This document shows, piece after piece, positions 9,121 to 17,159 of a stretch of 64,000 nt of DNA. Origin of the DNA: Zhuqueibacter pondensis. Lineage in GTDB: Bacteria; Zhuqueibacterota; Zhuqueibacteria; Zhuqueibacterales; Zhuqueibacteraceae. The position numbers and the translations under genes are program-made. The notes under the pieces are model-generated. The model ran no database searches. It was not told where the DNA came from and saw nothing but the letters and a program-made list of their open reading frames with translations. Location of the stretch: NCBI GenBank assembly GCA_034505955.1, contig JAPDQK010000012.1, forward strand, positions 55,337-119,336, given 5' to 3'. Numbering within the stretch: position 1 is the stretch's first letter; each line of letters starts with the position of its first letter.

Positions 9121-11076
9121 TCACCGCAGCACCACGAGTTTGCGCGTCGCCTCCTCCGTTTCAGTTTTCAGTCGGATGAAATAAATTCCAGCAGGCGCCA
9201 GTGCTCCATTCGCCATGCGGCCATTCCAGGGCCGCGAATAATTGCCTGCCGACAAACGGCCTGACTGCAGCGACACGATTTCTTGCCCGAGCGCATTGAA
9301 TACTGCGAGCCGGACATTCTCGTTGCGACGCAAAGAAAAATCCACTTGTAAAATATTTTTCCCGATCAGCAAGGGATTCGGATAAACTGGCTGCAGTGCA
9401 AAATCAAGTGGTATCAATGAACCCTCAGGAGTCAAACTGGTGAAATCGGTTTGTTGCAGTGTTTTGAGCACCCAATTCTCCGGATCAATAAGCACCTGCT
9501 CAACCGGTTTGGCTGTTGCAAAACCATATTCATGAAAGCCGCTATCATAGTCAACACTGAATCGGGAGGTGTCCGTGCCCGCGACTGCGGCGATGTCCAA
9601 CGGCAAACGGTATGGGTCTCCCGTCTGTGTTTGTTTCAAGCGCAAAAGCAGTTGTGCGCCATCCCATTTCCAGGCATAACGCAGCTCCGGCCGGCCTTCG
9701 CGATAAACCCACTGCTCGAAAAACCAATCGAGATCCTTGCCGGAAATTTGCTCAGCAAGATTTTTGAAATCACTGGTCGTCGCATTGCCGAAACGATAGC
9801 GCGGATCAGCCACGTAGCTCCGCAACAATCGAAAGAAAGTCGAGTCGCCAATAACGCGGCGAAGCATGTGCAGCACCCACGCGCCTTTGTGATACACCGT
9901 AATACTGAAGATGTTGCCAACCGAGGTGGTATCACGGACGAACACACTCCCTTTGAAGGAATGATCCATGCCTGCCATGTAATTGTGATACGCCTTTTTG
10001 CCATCACGGTCTTCGATATACAGGGCTTCACTGTAGCTGGCAAAACCTTCGTTGAGCCAAATGTCCTGCCAGGATTTCATGGTGATCAAATCACCGAACC
10101 ACTGGTGTGCCATCTCGTGCGAGACCAAGGCATCGCCGAAACTGCTGAGACTCGTCACGGTTTGATGTTCCATGCCACCGCCCCAGGCAAATTGCGCATG
10201 GCCGTATTTCTCTTTTTTGAAAGGATATTCACCAAACGCGCGATTAAAAAATGCCAGCATGTCGCGGGTATCGGCAAGCTGCACTTGCGCCGACGCGAGA
10301 TATTCCGGATACACGTAATGAACCAGCGGCATTGTGCTGCCATCCGCAAACGTAAATGTTTCGCCGAATTCGGCATAATTACTTACCGCCACGGAAACCA
10401 AGTAGGTGGTGATGGGATAGCGTTCTTTCCACGAAAAAGTTTTCCAGCCATCCGCCGATTCGACCTGTTCCAATTTGCCATTCGAGACCGCCGTCAAGTC
10501 ATCCGGTACCGTGAGATCGACTTGCACGGAATCAGCCTTGTCAGCCGGAGAATCTTTACATGGCCACCAAACCCGAGCGTAGTAAGGCTCGCTGAGACTG
10601 GCGATGATCCATGCGCCGGAATGCTTGTTAAACGTGAACGCGCCAAAACCACCTGCTTGCGGCTGGCCGCGATAACTCACGCTGACACGAAATTTCTCGC
10701 CGCGCTGATAACGCTGCTTCAGATTTAACGAAATGATATTGCCGGCGCGCGAAAATGATGCGGCGCTTTCGCCGACACTCAGGACTTGCATATTTGCATA
10801 AAAATCCAACGGCACCGTTGCGAGGCCGTCGGTCTCGCTTTTGGCTTCCATCAACAGCTTGCCTTCGATCGTGTAGGTGTCGGGATCGATTTTTAGTTGC
10901 AAATGATAAAAGAGCGCGTCGTAGCCGTAGTCGATGGCCGGCTCCGCAGGTGCCATGCGCCGGAACAGAAGTTGTTGCGCCTTGGCCTGCGCCTCGAGAT
11001 AATGGTGGGAGAAATCCTGCGAAAAGACGACAGTCTGAAAAATCAATAGGGCGGGACAAAGGATTTTTTTATGCAT
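9121..11076 (-). CDS. M1 family aminopeptidase with T9SS sorting domain
   Basis: A 651-residue exported zinc metallopeptidase. A signal peptide (MHKKILCPALLIFQTVVFSQ) is followed by the N-terminal beta saddle. The M1 hallmarks are GGGMEHQ (the GxMEN exopeptidase motif), HEMAHQWFGD (His320, Glu321, His324) and the third zinc ligand Glu343 in WLNEGFASY. The last ~85 residues are a T9SS sorting domain (LQPVYPNPL, LAVFNALGQEIV, GIYFIRL). The GxMEN variant ends in His rather than Asn, which occurs in this secreted subfamily. ATG 11076 is preferred to the TTG two codons earlier. It probably trims peptides outside the cell; the tricorn-like and DPP IV genes downstream on the map suggest a shared peptide-scavenging role, though each gene is separate. 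Confidence 0.92.
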   Translation of the reverse strand: MHKKILCPALLIFQTVVFSQDFSHHYLEAQAKAQQLLFRRMAPAEPAIDYGYDALFYHLQLKIDPDTYTIEGKLLMEAKSETDGLATVPLDFYANMQVLSVGESAASFSRAGNIISLNLKQRYQRGEKFRVSVSYRGQPQAGGFGAFTFNKHSGAWIIASLSEPYYARVWWPCKDSPADKADSVQVDLTVPDDLTAVSNGKLEQVESADGWKTFSWKERYPITTYLVSVAVSNYAEFGETFTFADGSTMPLVHYVYPEYLASAQVQLADTRDMLAFFNRAFGEYPFKKEKYGHAQFAWGGGMEHQTVTSLSSFGDALVSHEMAHQWFGDLITMKSWQDIWLNEGFASYSEALYIEDRDGKKAYHNYMAGMDHSFKGSVFVRDTTSVGNIFSITVYHKGAWVLHMLRRVIGDSTFFRLLRSYVADPRYRFGNATTSDFKNLAEQISGKDLDWFFEQWVYREGRPELRYAWKWDGAQLLLRLKQTQTGDPYRLPLDIAAVAGTDTSRFSVDYDSGFHEYGFATAKPVEQVLIDPENWVLKTLQQTDFTSLTPEGSLIPLDFALQPVYPNPLLIGKNILQVDFSLRRNENVRLAVFNALGQEIVSLQSGRLSAGNYSRPWNGRMANGALAPAGIYFIRLKTETEEATRKLVVLR

Positions 11077-11150
11077 GATCAACTTCGAGACGATAATTCG
11101 ATCGATGCAGAATGTATAAATAGTATTGCTTTGGAAAAACTATCAACTTT

Positions 11151-11208
11151 TCGCAGACTGCGTCCGTAGAACACAAATCAGCGCGAATCCTACGGACGAA
11201 GTCTGCGA
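11151..11208. repeat. 19-bp inverted repeat (REP-like hairpin) upstream of M1 peptidase gene
   Basis: TCGCAGACTGCGTCCGTAG (11151-11169) pairs with 11190-11208 at 18 of 19 positions around a 20-nt loop. The next 60 nt are G/C-rich with CGCCCGTAGGGGG. It sits about 75 nt upstream of the M1 peptidase start. It is likely a dispersed palindromic element rather than an operator, but a regulatory role is possible. Confidence 0.65.
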
Positions 11209-11279
11209 CGATCAGTGTCCGTGAAATTGGGCTGCGCCCGTCGGCTCCGCCCGTAGGGGGGGTGTGGTAGTGTGCCGCG

Positions 11280-11621
11280 TTACGACAGAGGACGATTAAC
11301 TCGAACCAACTGACCGGCGAGCGAGGCTTGCTCATGTATCAATGAATGAATTCTGGCAGCCAGTCCAGCAAAATCCGGATCAAAGTTGCAGACGATGATA
11401 CCGGGGTGATCAGGCTGTTCGTTATGCAAACGAATAAAATGCTTACGATTCAGGGTCAATATTGCGCGATTGTCTGCACGAGCAAAAGCCAACACCTCTT
11501 CATCGGTAATACGTTGTCCGGCCTTGCCAGTTTCATAAATGGTCAGAACATCATGACCTAAACGGCGAAGTGCAATGACAACAGGCAGTGGGAAATTTTC
11601 GTTCGCGTACAGCCGCGCCAT
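11280..11621 (-). CDS. DUF5615 family PIN-like toxin
   Basis: A 113-residue protein of the DUF5615/Mut7-C-like PIN group. It shows the N-terminal LYANENFP acidic motif, the central RRLGHDVLTIYETGKAG, the DEEVLAFARADNRAILTLNRKHF segment with the conserved acidic residues, and HPGIIVC near the end. Members are predicted metal-dependent RNases and are usually the toxin half of a module with a DUF433 protein, as here. ATG 11621 is 2 nt after the DUF433 stop, so the two are translationally coupled. Actual RNase activity is inferred from family assignment. Confidence 0.88.
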   Translation of the reverse strand: MARLYANENFPLPVVIALRRLGHDVLTIYETGKAGQRITDEEVLAFARADNRAILTLNRKHFIRLHNEQPDHPGIIVCNFDPDFAGLAARIHSLIHEQASLAGQLVRVNRPLS

Positions 11622-11623
11622 AA

Positions 11624-11953
11624 TTACGCTTCCTCATTTTCACGAATCTGCCGATCGATCTCATCCCGGTTCGCTCGGACATACGCCCAGGCATTAGCCA
11701 GATCTTCAGCACGCAAATTTGGATAGGAGCGTAACAAATCCGCTTCGCTCGTTCCGAGTCTCCTGGCTTGTTCCAATACCCAAACCGGAATCCGAGTGCG
11801 AACGATACACGGTTCTCCACCACAGACACCTGGCGTGCTGTCTATTCCGGAAAAAGCTCCACCCAAGTCACGCACCACCCATTGCAGCAGTTGCGCTTTT
11901 TCTGCGCGCGTCATCTCTGCCAGCAATTTTTCGGCCTGTTGAATTGTACTCAT
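11624..11953 (-). CDS. DUF433 family antitoxin
   Basis: A 109-residue protein. Residues ~35-95 form the DUF433 domain: GVCGGEPCIVRTRIPVWVL followed by a helix-turn-helix-like LGTSEADLLRSYPNLRAEDLANAWAYV. The first 30 residues are a helical extension. DUF433 proteins are winged-helix-like DNA-binding antitoxins that sit upstream of DUF5615 toxins, the order seen here. The module is expected to autoregulate. The antitoxin start at 11953 has a purine-rich GGTGGTGACATTCA leader. Confidence 0.87.
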   Translation of the reverse strand: MSTIQQAEKLLAEMTRAEKAQLLQWVVRDLGGAFSGIDSTPGVCGGEPCIVRTRIPVWVLEQARRLGTSEADLLRSYPNLRAEDLANAWAYVRANRDEIDRQIRENEEA

Positions 11954-12149
11954 TGAATGTCACCACCTCGTAAAATAAAATATCTAATTTCAGGCTATTC
12001 CGCAAGACTTTTCCGGCAGAACGTAATGCCCCAGACCGATGGGCTCTCTGAAAATTTTGCCGTCAGGACGGTAATTTCGCTTTAGAATGATGTTCGCTCA
12101 TCTGTTACTGAGGCATTACGAAAACATACTTTTTTACATCAGCGTCCTG

Positions 12150-15100
12150 TTAATTCTTCTTCGGATACGGTGGCACTGGCGGAATTTCCTTCCGCTGCGT
12201 CTTCAGCTCATCCATGATCACTTCGATCGCCTTGTTCAATTGCTCATCGACGCCGGCGAACTCTTTGCCGGGATCGTTGTCAACATAAATGTCAGGATCG
12301 ACGCCATGGCCTTCGATGATCCACTCTTTGCCCTCGGTGTCATAGCTGGCGAATTCCGGCTTGAAGAATTGCCCACCATCGACGAGCGGCAATGGGCTGC
12401 GGATGCCGACCACGCCGCCCCAGGTGCGCTTGCCAATGAGCTTGCCGAGATTATACTTCTTGAAACGATACGGAAACAAATCGCCATCCGAAGCCGAGTA
12501 CTCGTCGATGAGACAGACCATCGGGCCGAGAATCATCGCGCTTGGATCCGGTGTCGGAATCGTATTCCTGGCAATGTCAATCATCGCCACTTCACGCCGC
12601 AATCTTTCGATGAGCATGGGCGAGACATTGCCGCCGCCGTTGCCGCGCACGTCGACGATCAGGGCCTTCTTGCGCAGTTGCGGATAGAAGTGTTTCACGA
12701 ACTCATTCAAGCCGGGCACGCCCATATCCGGCACATGCAAATAACCGACTTCACCCTTGGTGGCCTCGCTGACTTTTTTGATGTTGTTCTCCACCCAATT
12801 GTAGTAATACAACGACGCTTCGTCGGCGATCGGCACCACTGTCGTCTCCCAACTGCCGGCCAGCTCCGGCTTGGAATTGAGCCGCAGCTTGACCTGCTTG
12901 TCCACCGTGTTCAGCAGCGCCTCAAAAATATTTGCCATTGTGTTGACCGGCCTGCCGTCCACCGCTAAAATATAATCCCCTTCGTTGGCTTTGACGCCGA
13001 TTTCGGTCAACGGCGAGCGGAGATTCTTATCCCAATTTTGTCCGCGCAAGATGCGCTTGATCCGATAGTACTTCGTAACGGCATCCCGCTCCAGCTCGGC
13101 GCCCAAAAGTCCGGTGTTGATTCGACGCGCGCTTGGGCGATCACCGCCGCCCACGTAGGTGTGCCCAACATTCAGCTCGCTCACCATTTCGCCGAGGAGA
13201 AAGGTGAGATCATTGCGATGATTCACATACGGCACCAGCGCCCCGTATTTCTCGCGCTGCGCCGGCCAGTTCACCCCGTGCATGTTGGGATCGTAGAAAA
13301 AGTCGCGCATCTGCCGCCAGCACTCGTTGAAGATTTGGCGCCATTCCTCATGCCGGTTCAAGCGCATTTCCATCGCGGAAAGATTCAGTTTCTCCTTGAT
13401 CTCGATTTTGGCTTTTGGCAAATCGATGATGGCGTAACTTTTTTCCTGCCCCACCAGCATCTTCTTTTGATCCGCCGAAATCTCGAAGCCGTCGATCTGG
13501 CCCAGCTCGGTTTCCTTCTGCTCTTTGAAATCGTACATCAGCAAGAGCGATTTCTCATCGGCGCTGCCTTTACGGTTGTAATAAAGATTGTCGCCGACAT
13601 GAACGACATGCGAATAATTCGAGGCCTTGATAGGCAGCGCCGCGATGCGATCCTTCAGTCCCTCGAGATCGACTTTTACGACGACCGGCTCTTTTTTCTT
13701 TTCTTCCTTCTTTTCTCCTTCCTTTCCTTCCTTCTTCTCCGCCTTCTCTTCTTTCGGCTCTTCTTTTTTGATTTCAACCTCGTCGCTTCTCGGTTTGAAC
13801 GGGGATTCCACTTCCTTCGAGAGCGTGAGCAGATAGATTCTCTCCATGTCTTGATAGGCATGATTCCACTCCGTCCAACTGAAGATCGGGTTGAAATCGC
13901 GATTCGAGATGAAGAACAGATATTTGCCGTCAGCGCTGAAAGCCGGTTCTCCCGAAGAATACCAGCCCTCGGTCACCGCCTGCGATTTGCCGGTCTCGAG
14001 GGAGTAAAGATAAATCCTCGACATCATCTCCTCTTCCGGCTTGGCATAGGTGAGCCATTTGCTATCCGGTGCCCACGCATATTGGCTAATTTCCCACGCG
14101 CGCGCTTGATCGACTTCGGTAATGACTTTGGTTTGAATATCGACGAACCGCAAACGCTGCAGGCGGTCGCTCCAGAGCAGTTTTTTGCTGTCCGGTGACC
14201 ATTCGAGGTGATATTTGTAAACCGGCTTCGAAGGTTCACTGGTGATCTGGATGGGCGCACCGCTGCCATCCTGAGCGACGATATAAATCTCGTCCTCGCC
14301 GCTGCGATCGGAAATGAACGCAATCCATTTGCCATCCGGCGACCACTTGGAGTTGCGCTCGTGCACACCGGAGGTGTTGGTCAAATTGCGCGTCGGGCCG
14401 TATTTGGCCGGCACCGTGAACACCTCGCCATGGGCGCCAAAGAGTGCGCGCTTGCCATCCGGAGAAATTTCGTAATTCGTCACTTCGGAGCTGACACTGC
14501 GCAGCTCATCGCGTCCGGTGAGCACATCATCGGCGATCTGAATCAAAACTTTTTGCGCCTGCTCGGTGGCCAAATCGAATTTGTAAATGTAACCGGCATA
14601 TTCATACACAATCGCATTGTCGCCCAGCGACGGAAACTTGATATCGAAATCGGTGTAGTTGGTCAGACGCTTGGTTTCCTTGGTGGTGAGATCATAGCTG
14701 TACAGATTCATCCGCTTGTTTTCATCGCGGTCGGAGAGAAAATAAATTTTGTTGCCGGCCCACATCGGGATGATGTCTTGCGCCGGATTGTTGGTGAGGT
14801 TCTCGATTTTCTTCGTCTCGAAATCATAAATCCACACGTCGTCAGCCATGCCGCCGCGATATCGCTTCCAGGTGCGGAACTCGCGAAAGACACGGTTGTA
14901 TGCCATTTTTTTGTCATCCGGCGAAAAAGAACAGAAGCCGCCGCGCGGCACCGGAATCTGCTCGGGCGGTTGTCCATCTACCGAAACCGAATACAGCGAG
15001 CCGATGAAGCTGTTGAACGAGCGCATGCGCGAGCGAAATATGATGTTTTTACCGTCGCGGCGCCAGGCCATGACGATGTTGTTGGGTCCCATCCGGTCAG

Positions 15101-15446
15101 CGACATCGTCGCGGCCGAGGGTGGCGGTGTACGTGAGGCGCTGGGGCACGCCGCCAGTGGCCGGAATCAGAAAAACTTCGGTGTTGCCGTCATATTGTCC
15201 AGTGAACGCGATATACTTGCCATCCGGTGAGAAGCGCGCGAACATTTCATAGCCGTCGTGGGTGGTAAGCTTGCGGGCAATCCCGCCGTTGGCTGCGACT
15301 GTGTACAAATTCCCGGCGTAGGTGAACACGATCTGATTGCCGTGAATGGCCGGAAAGCGCAGCAAGCGCGCCTCCTCTTGCGCCATTAACGGAAGTGTGA
15401 AACACATCAATAATAACAGGAACGTCAGCATCATACGTCTTTCCAT
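12150..15446 (-). CDS. Tricorn-like S41 protease (exported)
   Basis: A 1,098-residue secreted protease. ATG 15446 is chosen over the longer frame because AAGGAGA lies 7 nt upstream and a signal peptide (MLTFLLLLMCFTLPLMAQ) follows at once. Layout: a WD40/PD40-type beta-propeller (repeated SPDGKxIAFxxxxxG blades) to ~residue 540; a very acidic/basic Lys-Glu linker (~550-600); further propeller; a catalytic core with His in NVGHTYV; a PDZ domain (GDYILAVDGRPV); and a C-terminal S41 fold with GNGGGNVSP and the Ser in SASDGDLF, as in archaeal tricorn (Ser in xSDG). Tricorn cuts peptides of 6-12 residues; an exported form would degrade peptides in the periplasm or outside. No T9SS tail is present. 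Confidence 0.93.
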   Translation of the reverse strand: MERRMMLTFLLLLMCFTLPLMAQEEARLLRFPAIHGNQIVFTYAGNLYTVAANGGIARKLTTHDGYEMFARFSPDGKYIAFTGQYDGNTEVFLIPATGGVPQRLTYTATLGRDDVADRMGPNNIVMAWRRDGKNIIFRSRMRSFNSFIGSLYSVSVDGQPPEQIPVPRGGFCSFSPDDKKMAYNRVFREFRTWKRYRGGMADDVWIYDFETKKIENLTNNPAQDIIPMWAGNKIYFLSDRDENKRMNLYSYDLTTKETKRLTNYTDFDIKFPSLGDNAIVYEYAGYIYKFDLATEQAQKVLIQIADDVLTGRDELRSVSSEVTNYEISPDGKRALFGAHGEVFTVPAKYGPTRNLTNTSGVHERNSKWSPDGKWIAFISDRSGEDEIYIVAQDGSGAPIQITSEPSKPVYKYHLEWSPDSKKLLWSDRLQRLRFVDIQTKVITEVDQARAWEISQYAWAPDSKWLTYAKPEEEMMSRIYLYSLETGKSQAVTEGWYSSGEPAFSADGKYLFFISNRDFNPIFSWTEWNHAYQDMERIYLLTLSKEVESPFKPRSDEVEIKKEEPKEEKAEKKEGKEGEKKEEKKKEPVVVKVDLEGLKDRIAALPIKASNYSHVVHVGDNLYYNRKGSADEKSLLLMYDFKEQKETELGQIDGFEISADQKKMLVGQEKSYAIIDLPKAKIEIKEKLNLSAMEMRLNRHEEWRQIFNECWRQMRDFFYDPNMHGVNWPAQREKYGALVPYVNHRNDLTFLLGEMVSELNVGHTYVGGGDRPSARRINTGLLGAELERDAVTKYYRIKRILRGQNWDKNLRSPLTEIGVKANEGDYILAVDGRPVNTMANIFEALLNTVDKQVKLRLNSKPELAGSWETTVVPIADEASLYYYNWVENNIKKVSEATKGEVGYLHVPDMGVPGLNEFVKHFYPQLRKKALIVDVRGNGGGNVSPMLIERLRREVAMIDIARNTIPTPDPSAMILGPMVCLIDEYSASDGDLFPYRFKKYNLGKLIGKRTWGGVVGIRSPLPLVDGGQFFKPEFASYDTEGKEWIIEGHGVDPDIYVDNDPGKEFAGVDEQLNKAIEVIMDELKTQRKEIPPVPPYPKKN

Positions 15447-15746
15447 CCTCGTCTCCTTTCTCATCGTTCTTGACACTATGCTTCTTGGGAAAATCGGGGG
15501 GGGGTGATCTGCAAAACGTGCATCATGCAGACCCACCAACGATATGACATTCTTAACACAATTTTGGTTCAAAGTCAAATGGATTTTCTCGCCATAACGG
15601 TGAGAAAGCCGGATGTGAAGGCCGCGCAGGCAATGACCTCCTTTTTCTCAAAGCGCGCGCCGAGGAACTGACAATTGGAAGGATGAAAGGCATTTTTGAA
15701 CTAAACAACATTAATCAATGAGAAAATCACAAGGTCAAGCCATCCT
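15447..15746. other. Intergenic stretch, nothing recognised
   Basis: About 300 nt between the tricorn start and the Doc-like toxin stop. It contains the tricorn ribosome site (15453-15459) and a short G-run (15498-15505); no gene, hairpin or repeat stands out. Confidence 0.4.
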
Positions 15747-16208
15747 TCAATTTTCAGACAGGCCTAACAATCTGCGAAACCACTCGGCAATCTCAGCAAT
15801 GCTGCGCGGCGTCACCAGCTCGCCTCGAGACTGCCGCAAATTTTCTTCAGCTATGGCAACGCAGAACTCAACCACCTCGGTGATAGGAAATTGCTCTGGC
15901 AACGGATAGCCACAGTTTTCGAGAAAATAGAGCGCCGCTGCAAAAGCCGTGCGTTTGGTCCCATCCATGAAGGGATGGCTTTTGATCAGCGAGTGAAAAA
16001 GTGCTGCGGCTTTTTCAAAATCCGATTCGTAAAGTTCTTTTCCTGCAAACGTCGCAAAAGGTCTGGCAACTGCGGAATGGAGCAACGCTGCATCTCGCAA
16101 TCCCGGCAATCCGCCCGTTTCGGCGATGATGGTCTCGTGCATCTCGTACACGCGGACAAGCAGATTGGCAACTTCCTCTGCACGCTCGTGAGTCGGTTCG
16201 TCGGACAT
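15747..16208 (-). CDS. Doc/Fic family toxin (death-on-curing type)
   Basis: A 153-residue Fic-fold protein. The signature is at residues 78-86: HPFMDGTKR, against the family consensus HxFx(D/N)(A/G)NKR, so the usual Asn is Thr84 here. The preceding ETGGLPGLRDAALLHSAVARP helix is typical of Doc proteins. In the family, Doc phosphorylates elongation factor Tu, while Fic proteins AMPylate; which applies here is not known. The substitution falls in the nucleotide-binding loop and may reduce activity. The start overlaps the antitoxin stop by one base (TAATG on the minus strand), which indicates coupling. Confidence 0.87.
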   Translation of the reverse strand: MSDEPTHERAEEVANLLVRVYEMHETIIAETGGLPGLRDAALLHSAVARPFATFAGKELYESDFEKAAALFHSLIKSHPFMDGTKRTAFAAALYFLENCGYPLPEQFPITEVVEFCVAIAEENLRQSRGELVTPRSIAEIAEWFRRLLGLSEN

Positions 16209-16429
16209 TACCGTTGCGCCAGCGTTTCAAAGAGCGTACGATTCTGCGCAATCAATCGCCGGACGAATGGCACGGCGCTTTCAGCAAAGCGGCCGCCGTT
16301 GATTGCGCCCTCCTGAGCGAGCCATATTTCCAAGGCTGCCACGACGACGCTTTGGATTTCCTTTTCCGGAATTTGTCGCTCGTGGAATTGGCGTGTTAAT
16401 GAATCAGGCAACTCGATGGTTAGCGTCAT
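16208..16429 (-). CDS. Putative antitoxin of the Doc-like toxin
   Basis: A 73-residue protein starting MTLTIELPD at 16429, with a GAGGGT ribosome site; the longer open frame to 16504 has a non-coding look. The N-terminal beta-strand (LTIELPDSLTRQF) followed by two helices (EKEIQSVVVAALEIWLAQ) is the pattern of a ribbon-helix-helix DNA-binding antitoxin, and the C-terminal part (AVPFVRRLIAQNRTLFETLAQ) would embrace the toxin. It is immediately upstream of the Doc-like gene with one base overlap. The antitoxin family name is not certain. Confidence 0.7.
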   Translation of the reverse strand: MTLTIELPDSLTRQFHERQIPEKEIQSVVVAALEIWLAQEGAINGGRFAESAVPFVRRLIAQNRTLFETLAQR

Positions 16430-16550
16430 CTTACCCTCGGTCAATTGATCTGAAGTTGTCAAATGCAGAGTTTTTGAGAGAAATACTAAACACTTCGGGC
16501 ACACCTTTACAAACCGTGTAAGATAAATATAGGCAATCTTTTTTTGATCT

Positions 16551-16824
16551 TCAACTCAATATTTGCAGCCAAAGGTCTTCCATGTTTATCCAACCAATCT
16601 GGTATGCTGTTTTCAAGGTCTCGCGCTGCGTTTGGCATATAAAACCCTCAACTTCCAATGCCCGCCGCAGCGTTTTCCAGGTCAATTCAAAGACAAATTC
16701 GAATCTTTGGATTTGTGCCATCAATGAACAGAGGATTGGAACTATCTTCGGCAAGCGCATCCCCCACCCGTTTCAAGGCCGTTTCCAGCTTTATCAACGA
16801 TTCTCTAACTTTGTTGTCGCTCAT
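16551..16824 (-). pseudogene. HI0074-family (HEPN/nucleotidyltransferase substrate-binding) relic, frameshifted and truncated
   Basis: ATG 16824 is preceded by AAGGAAAG and opens MSDNKVRESLIKLETALKR up to LAEDSSNPLFIDGT; the frame then stops. One base further the sequence resumes as IQRFEFVFELTWKTLRRALEVEG and on to IGWINMEDLWLQIL, the HI0074-family core. Removing one A in the run near 16723 joins the two frames. The protein then ends before the last helix of the family. HI0074-type proteins pair with MNT nucleotidyltransferases as TA modules; no partner is left here. This is a relic between two active-looking modules. Confidence 0.75.
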
Positions 16825-16968
16825 AAAGCATCTTTCCTTCGTTCAAAAATAGCCAATCAGGCCCTCTTCCGCAAGTACTTTTTGCCAGGGAATGAGAAGT
16901 TAGCCGCTTCCAAAAACCCAACGCGAATTCAGTCTTGTGGCGCAGCCCCCAAAAAGAAAAAAATGACC

Positions 16969-17141
16969 GCTCACGGAAATGGCCTACACCCGTAGGGAAC
17001 AGCTTACGGAATTGGCTTCCGGAAAATTTTCGTGCGAGTTCTATTCCGCGAGCCGATTTTAAAAAATGATTTAAACAGAACAGCTCACGGAATTGGTCTC
17101 AGGAATATTTTCGTGAGAGTTCTCTTCCGTGAGCCGGTTTT
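16969..17141. repeat. Tandem degenerate 61-bp repeats containing GCTCACGGAA/TTCCGTGAGC palindromes
   Basis: Two direct copies, 17000-17060 and 17081-17141, share CAGCTYACGGAATTGG and the later ATTTTCGTG and CGAGCCG blocks. In the second copy GCTCACGGAA (17083-17092) and TTCCGTGAGC (17125-17134) are perfectly complementary with a 32-nt loop. A third GCTCACGGAA is at 16969-16978. The array begins 19 nt beyond the DPP IV stop on its 3' side and may form mRNA 3'-end structure. The rest of 16852-17159 holds no gene. Confidence 0.7.
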
Positions 17142-17159
17142 TGGAAATCGCATTCAAGA

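Noticed and set aside
9451..10728. Long plus-strand open frame opposite the M1 peptidase
   Set aside because: It is antisense to a gene with clear catalytic motifs, has no ribosome site and no recognisable domain.
13038..15230. Long plus-strand open frames opposite the tricorn-like gene
   Set aside because: They are antisense shadows; the Phe/Leu-rich part is the complement of the Lys/Glu linker.
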